A DNA stretch of 64,000 bases from an uncultured Bacilli bacterium (GTDB taxonomy: Bacteria > Bacillota_I > Bacilli_A > RF39 > UBA660), in the NCBI GenBank assembly GCA_934102215.1, contig CAKOSH010000009.1:16651-80650 (forward strand). Reading direction: 5' to 3'. Positions 62,539 through 64,000 of this stretch are shown here, one piece after another. Numbering within the stretch: the stretch's first letter is position 1; every line of letters starts with the position of its first letter. A program made the position numbers and the translations under genes. The notes under the pieces were generated by a model. The model ran no database searches, was not told the DNA's origin, and was given only the letters and a program-made list of their open reading frames with translations.

Positions 62539-63855
62539 ATGAAAGATAAGAAAATTTTAATTGGAACAGCTCTTGTAATGTTGTTGCTTCTTACGACAGG
62601 ACTTTCTTATGCATACTTTAGTACCACTGTAAAAGGTAATGATAATGCAAAAGATGTAGTAGTGGAAGCTGGTACTTTATCATTAGTATATACTGATGGG
62701 CCAGAAATAAAGGTAGAAAATATAAGACCAGGTAAAACTATTACAAAAGAAGTAACAGTAAAGAATACTGGTACACTAGATACAAACTATAATATCGTTT
62801 GGCAGTCACTCATAAATGAAATAACAAATGATGAACTAGTTTTAAGTGCAACATGCGAAAGATTAAATGCAAGTGGAGTAGCAGAAGGCACATGCAATGC
62901 TATATCACAAGCGACAATAAGTGATACAACAATAGGAAGAAAGATAAGTATAGAAAGTGGAATAACACACAAATATACTTTTACAATACTTTTCAAAGAA
63001 ACAAATGCAGATCAAAATTATAATCAAGGAAAAGAATTTAATGGTGTGCTTGGTATTGAAGAATATAAAGTACCTGATTTTGCAACTGATTCATGGTCTA
63101 CAATAATAGCAAATGTAAAAGCAGGAAATGGAAGTGAATATGCTGTTGGAAGTACAAAAGAAGTAAATCTTGGAACAACATATGGAACACATACTTTAAG
63201 AGTAGCAAACACATCAACACCAAGTGAATGTAGTACAACTGGTTTTTCACAAAGTGCATGTGGATTTGTATTAGAGTTTGCTGATGTGATAATTGAACAT
63301 ACAATGAATGATACAGCAACAAATGTAGGTGGCTGGCCAGCAACAACAATGAGAACATTTGTAAATAATGATATATATAATTCATTACCAGAAGAAATAA
63401 AGAATGCAATAATAGATACAATAGTTGTGTCAGGACATGGAAATACAAGTGGAGAAGAAAATTTCACCTCAACAGATAAATTATATTTACTTAGTGCAGC
63501 CGAAGTATGGGCTGATAGTGTATCAAATTCTAATATTATTAGTAATTTAATTGATGATTCAATAGTCACTGACTCAATAATCTTACCATTGTGGGCTGTT
63601 TCGTGTTCACCGATTAATTGTGATACAGCAGTAAACAGGACAAGACAATTAGATTATTATAAAAATTTAGGTGTAACAACAAGTAATTATAGTGGAGCAA
63701 TAAAGAAAAACGAAACTAGTGCTTCAAAATGGTGGCTTCGTTCGGCCATTTCTAGCGATATCGATATCTTCTTCAATGCGGCCAGCGACGGTAACTATGG
63801 TAGCAACCGTGCTAGTTTTACAGGCAGCGTTTCGCCAGCTTTCCGCTTAGGCTAA
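62539..63855 (+). CDS. Secreted TasA/camelysin-like protein with variable lectin-like head (copy 2)
   Basis: 438 residues, same plan as the gene at 1147: signal peptide ending SYA, TasA/camelysin-like domain to about 175, DUF6273-type head to 438 with GGWPATTMRTFVN, LYLLSAAEVW, KWWLR and SPAFRLG. The first two thirds are nearly identical to copy 1 at the DNA level. An extra stretch of about 26 residues (near 325-355, including PLWAVSCSPINCDT) is inserted in the head. The last 117 bases are about 51% G+C by my count against about 37% in the prepilin head at 4562, and differ from copy 1 at most codons. Confidence 0.75.
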   Translation: MKDKKILIGTALVMLLLLTTGLSYAYFSTTVKGNDNAKDVVVEAGTLSLVYTDGPEIKVENIRPGKTITKEVTVKNTGTLDTNYNIVWQSLINEITNDELVLSATCERLNASGVAEGTCNAISQATISDTTIGRKISIESGITHKYTFTILFKETNADQNYNQGKEFNGVLGIEEYKVPDFATDSWSTIIANVKAGNGSEYAVGSTKEVNLGTTYGTHTLRVANTSTPSECSTTGFSQSACGFVLEFADVIIEHTMNDTATNVGGWPATTMRTFVNNDIYNSLPEEIKNAIIDTIVVSGHGNTSGEENFTSTDKLYLLSAAEVWADSVSNSNIISNLIDDSIVTDSIILPLWAVSCSPINCDTAVNRTRQLDYYKNLGVTTSNYSGAIKKNETSASKWWLRSAISSDIDIFFNAASDGNYGSNRASFTGSVSPAFRLG

Positions 63856-63861
63856 CTTAAC

Positions 63862-63895
63862 ATAGTGTTGATTTACATAATTAACACTATTTTAT
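63862..63895 (+). terminator. Terminator after lectin-head copy 2
   Basis: ATAGTGTT (63862-63869) pairs with AACACTAT (63883-63890), followed by TTTATTTG. Confidence 0.7.
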
Positions 63896-63969
63896 TTGAT
63901 AAAACATATGCGATTTAAGGCAAAACTTATTTAAATGGTAAAATGCAATTTACGTAAAATTGCGATAAT

Positions 63970-64000
63970 ATCAAGAGAAAATGCAAGATTTCCTCTTGAT
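63970..64000. repeat. Inverted repeat at the window edge
   Basis: ATCAAGAG at 63970-63977 and CTCTTGAT at 63993-64000. Probably a terminator whose tail lies outside the window. Confidence 0.4.

Noticed and set aside
63024..63569. Long minus-strand open frame (181 codons) opposite the lectin-head gene
   Set aside because: It exists because the plus gene has a repetitive, stop-poor codon pattern; the same happens opposite 1147 and 5769. No ribosome site and no protein-like domain pattern.

Overview
The window is an AT-rich (about 28-30% G+C by eye) chromosomal segment of a walled, Gram-positive, probably gut-associated Bacillota, most likely class Bacilli (Erysipelotrichales/RF39-type lineages are possible, but I cannot fix the rank). 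The evidence is wall teichoic acid, dlt and LTA-synthase genes, a class B-like sortase, an LCP protein, the CotE-type spore coat gene and a complete gerA operon. Real genes end in TGA as well as TAA/TAG, so the standard bacterial code applies.

Layout. 1-1146: decayed fic gene, then a candidate type I toxin/antisense-RNA locus and a repeat-rich promoter region. 1147-6857: a secreted TasA/camelysin-like protein and two tandem prepilins, all ending in the same DUF6273/C-type-lectin-like head, with HD-domain, QueG-like and thioredoxin-fold genes between them. 7044-14958: sortase, two small wall/membrane proteins, a 1244-residue Cys-rich secreted protein and a C39-like protein. 15091-22261: a Tad/Flp-type pilus locus (two CpaB-like, CpaF, TadB/TadC-like, pilin, TadE-like, CpaE-like, VirB2-like). 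22371-33466: LTA synthase-like and envelope genes, then on the minus strand an LCP protein, a cohesin-bearing membrane protein and a dockerin-bearing autolysin, and a CPBP protease. 33603-43528: wall teichoic acid genes (tagO, gpsA, tarI, tarJ, two TagF-family polymerases, a PIG-L fusion, tagGH). 43592-46788: HAD phosphatase, rpsP-khpA, and a two-gene ATPase/TOPRIM-like module that looks like a phage-defence pair. 46860-51690: dltA-dltC-dltB-dltD followed by its own Sfp-type phosphopantetheinyl transferase. 52251-55785: gerAA-gerAC-gerAB. 56186-62425: M48 protease, an ABC exporter with a leader-peptide attenuator, DUF3800 gene, a stand-alone small RNA, cotE, a GerMN-like lipoprotein and a secreted protein. 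62539-63855: a second copy of the TasA-like/lectin-head protein.

How it fits together. Most of the window builds, decorates or displays material on the cell surface: teichoic acids and their D-alanylation, LCP attachment, pili, sortase, and a miniature cohesin-dockerin pair. The most unusual theme is a variable head domain carried on two unrelated fibre anchors. The two TasA-like copies at opposite ends of the window share a promoter with a run of eight G between the -35 and -10 boxes (a possible phase-variation switch), and their 3' ends are divergent and much richer in G+C than the rest of the gene. No reverse transcriptase or template repeat is visible, so a diversity-generating retroelement elsewhere in the genome is a hypothesis and not a finding.
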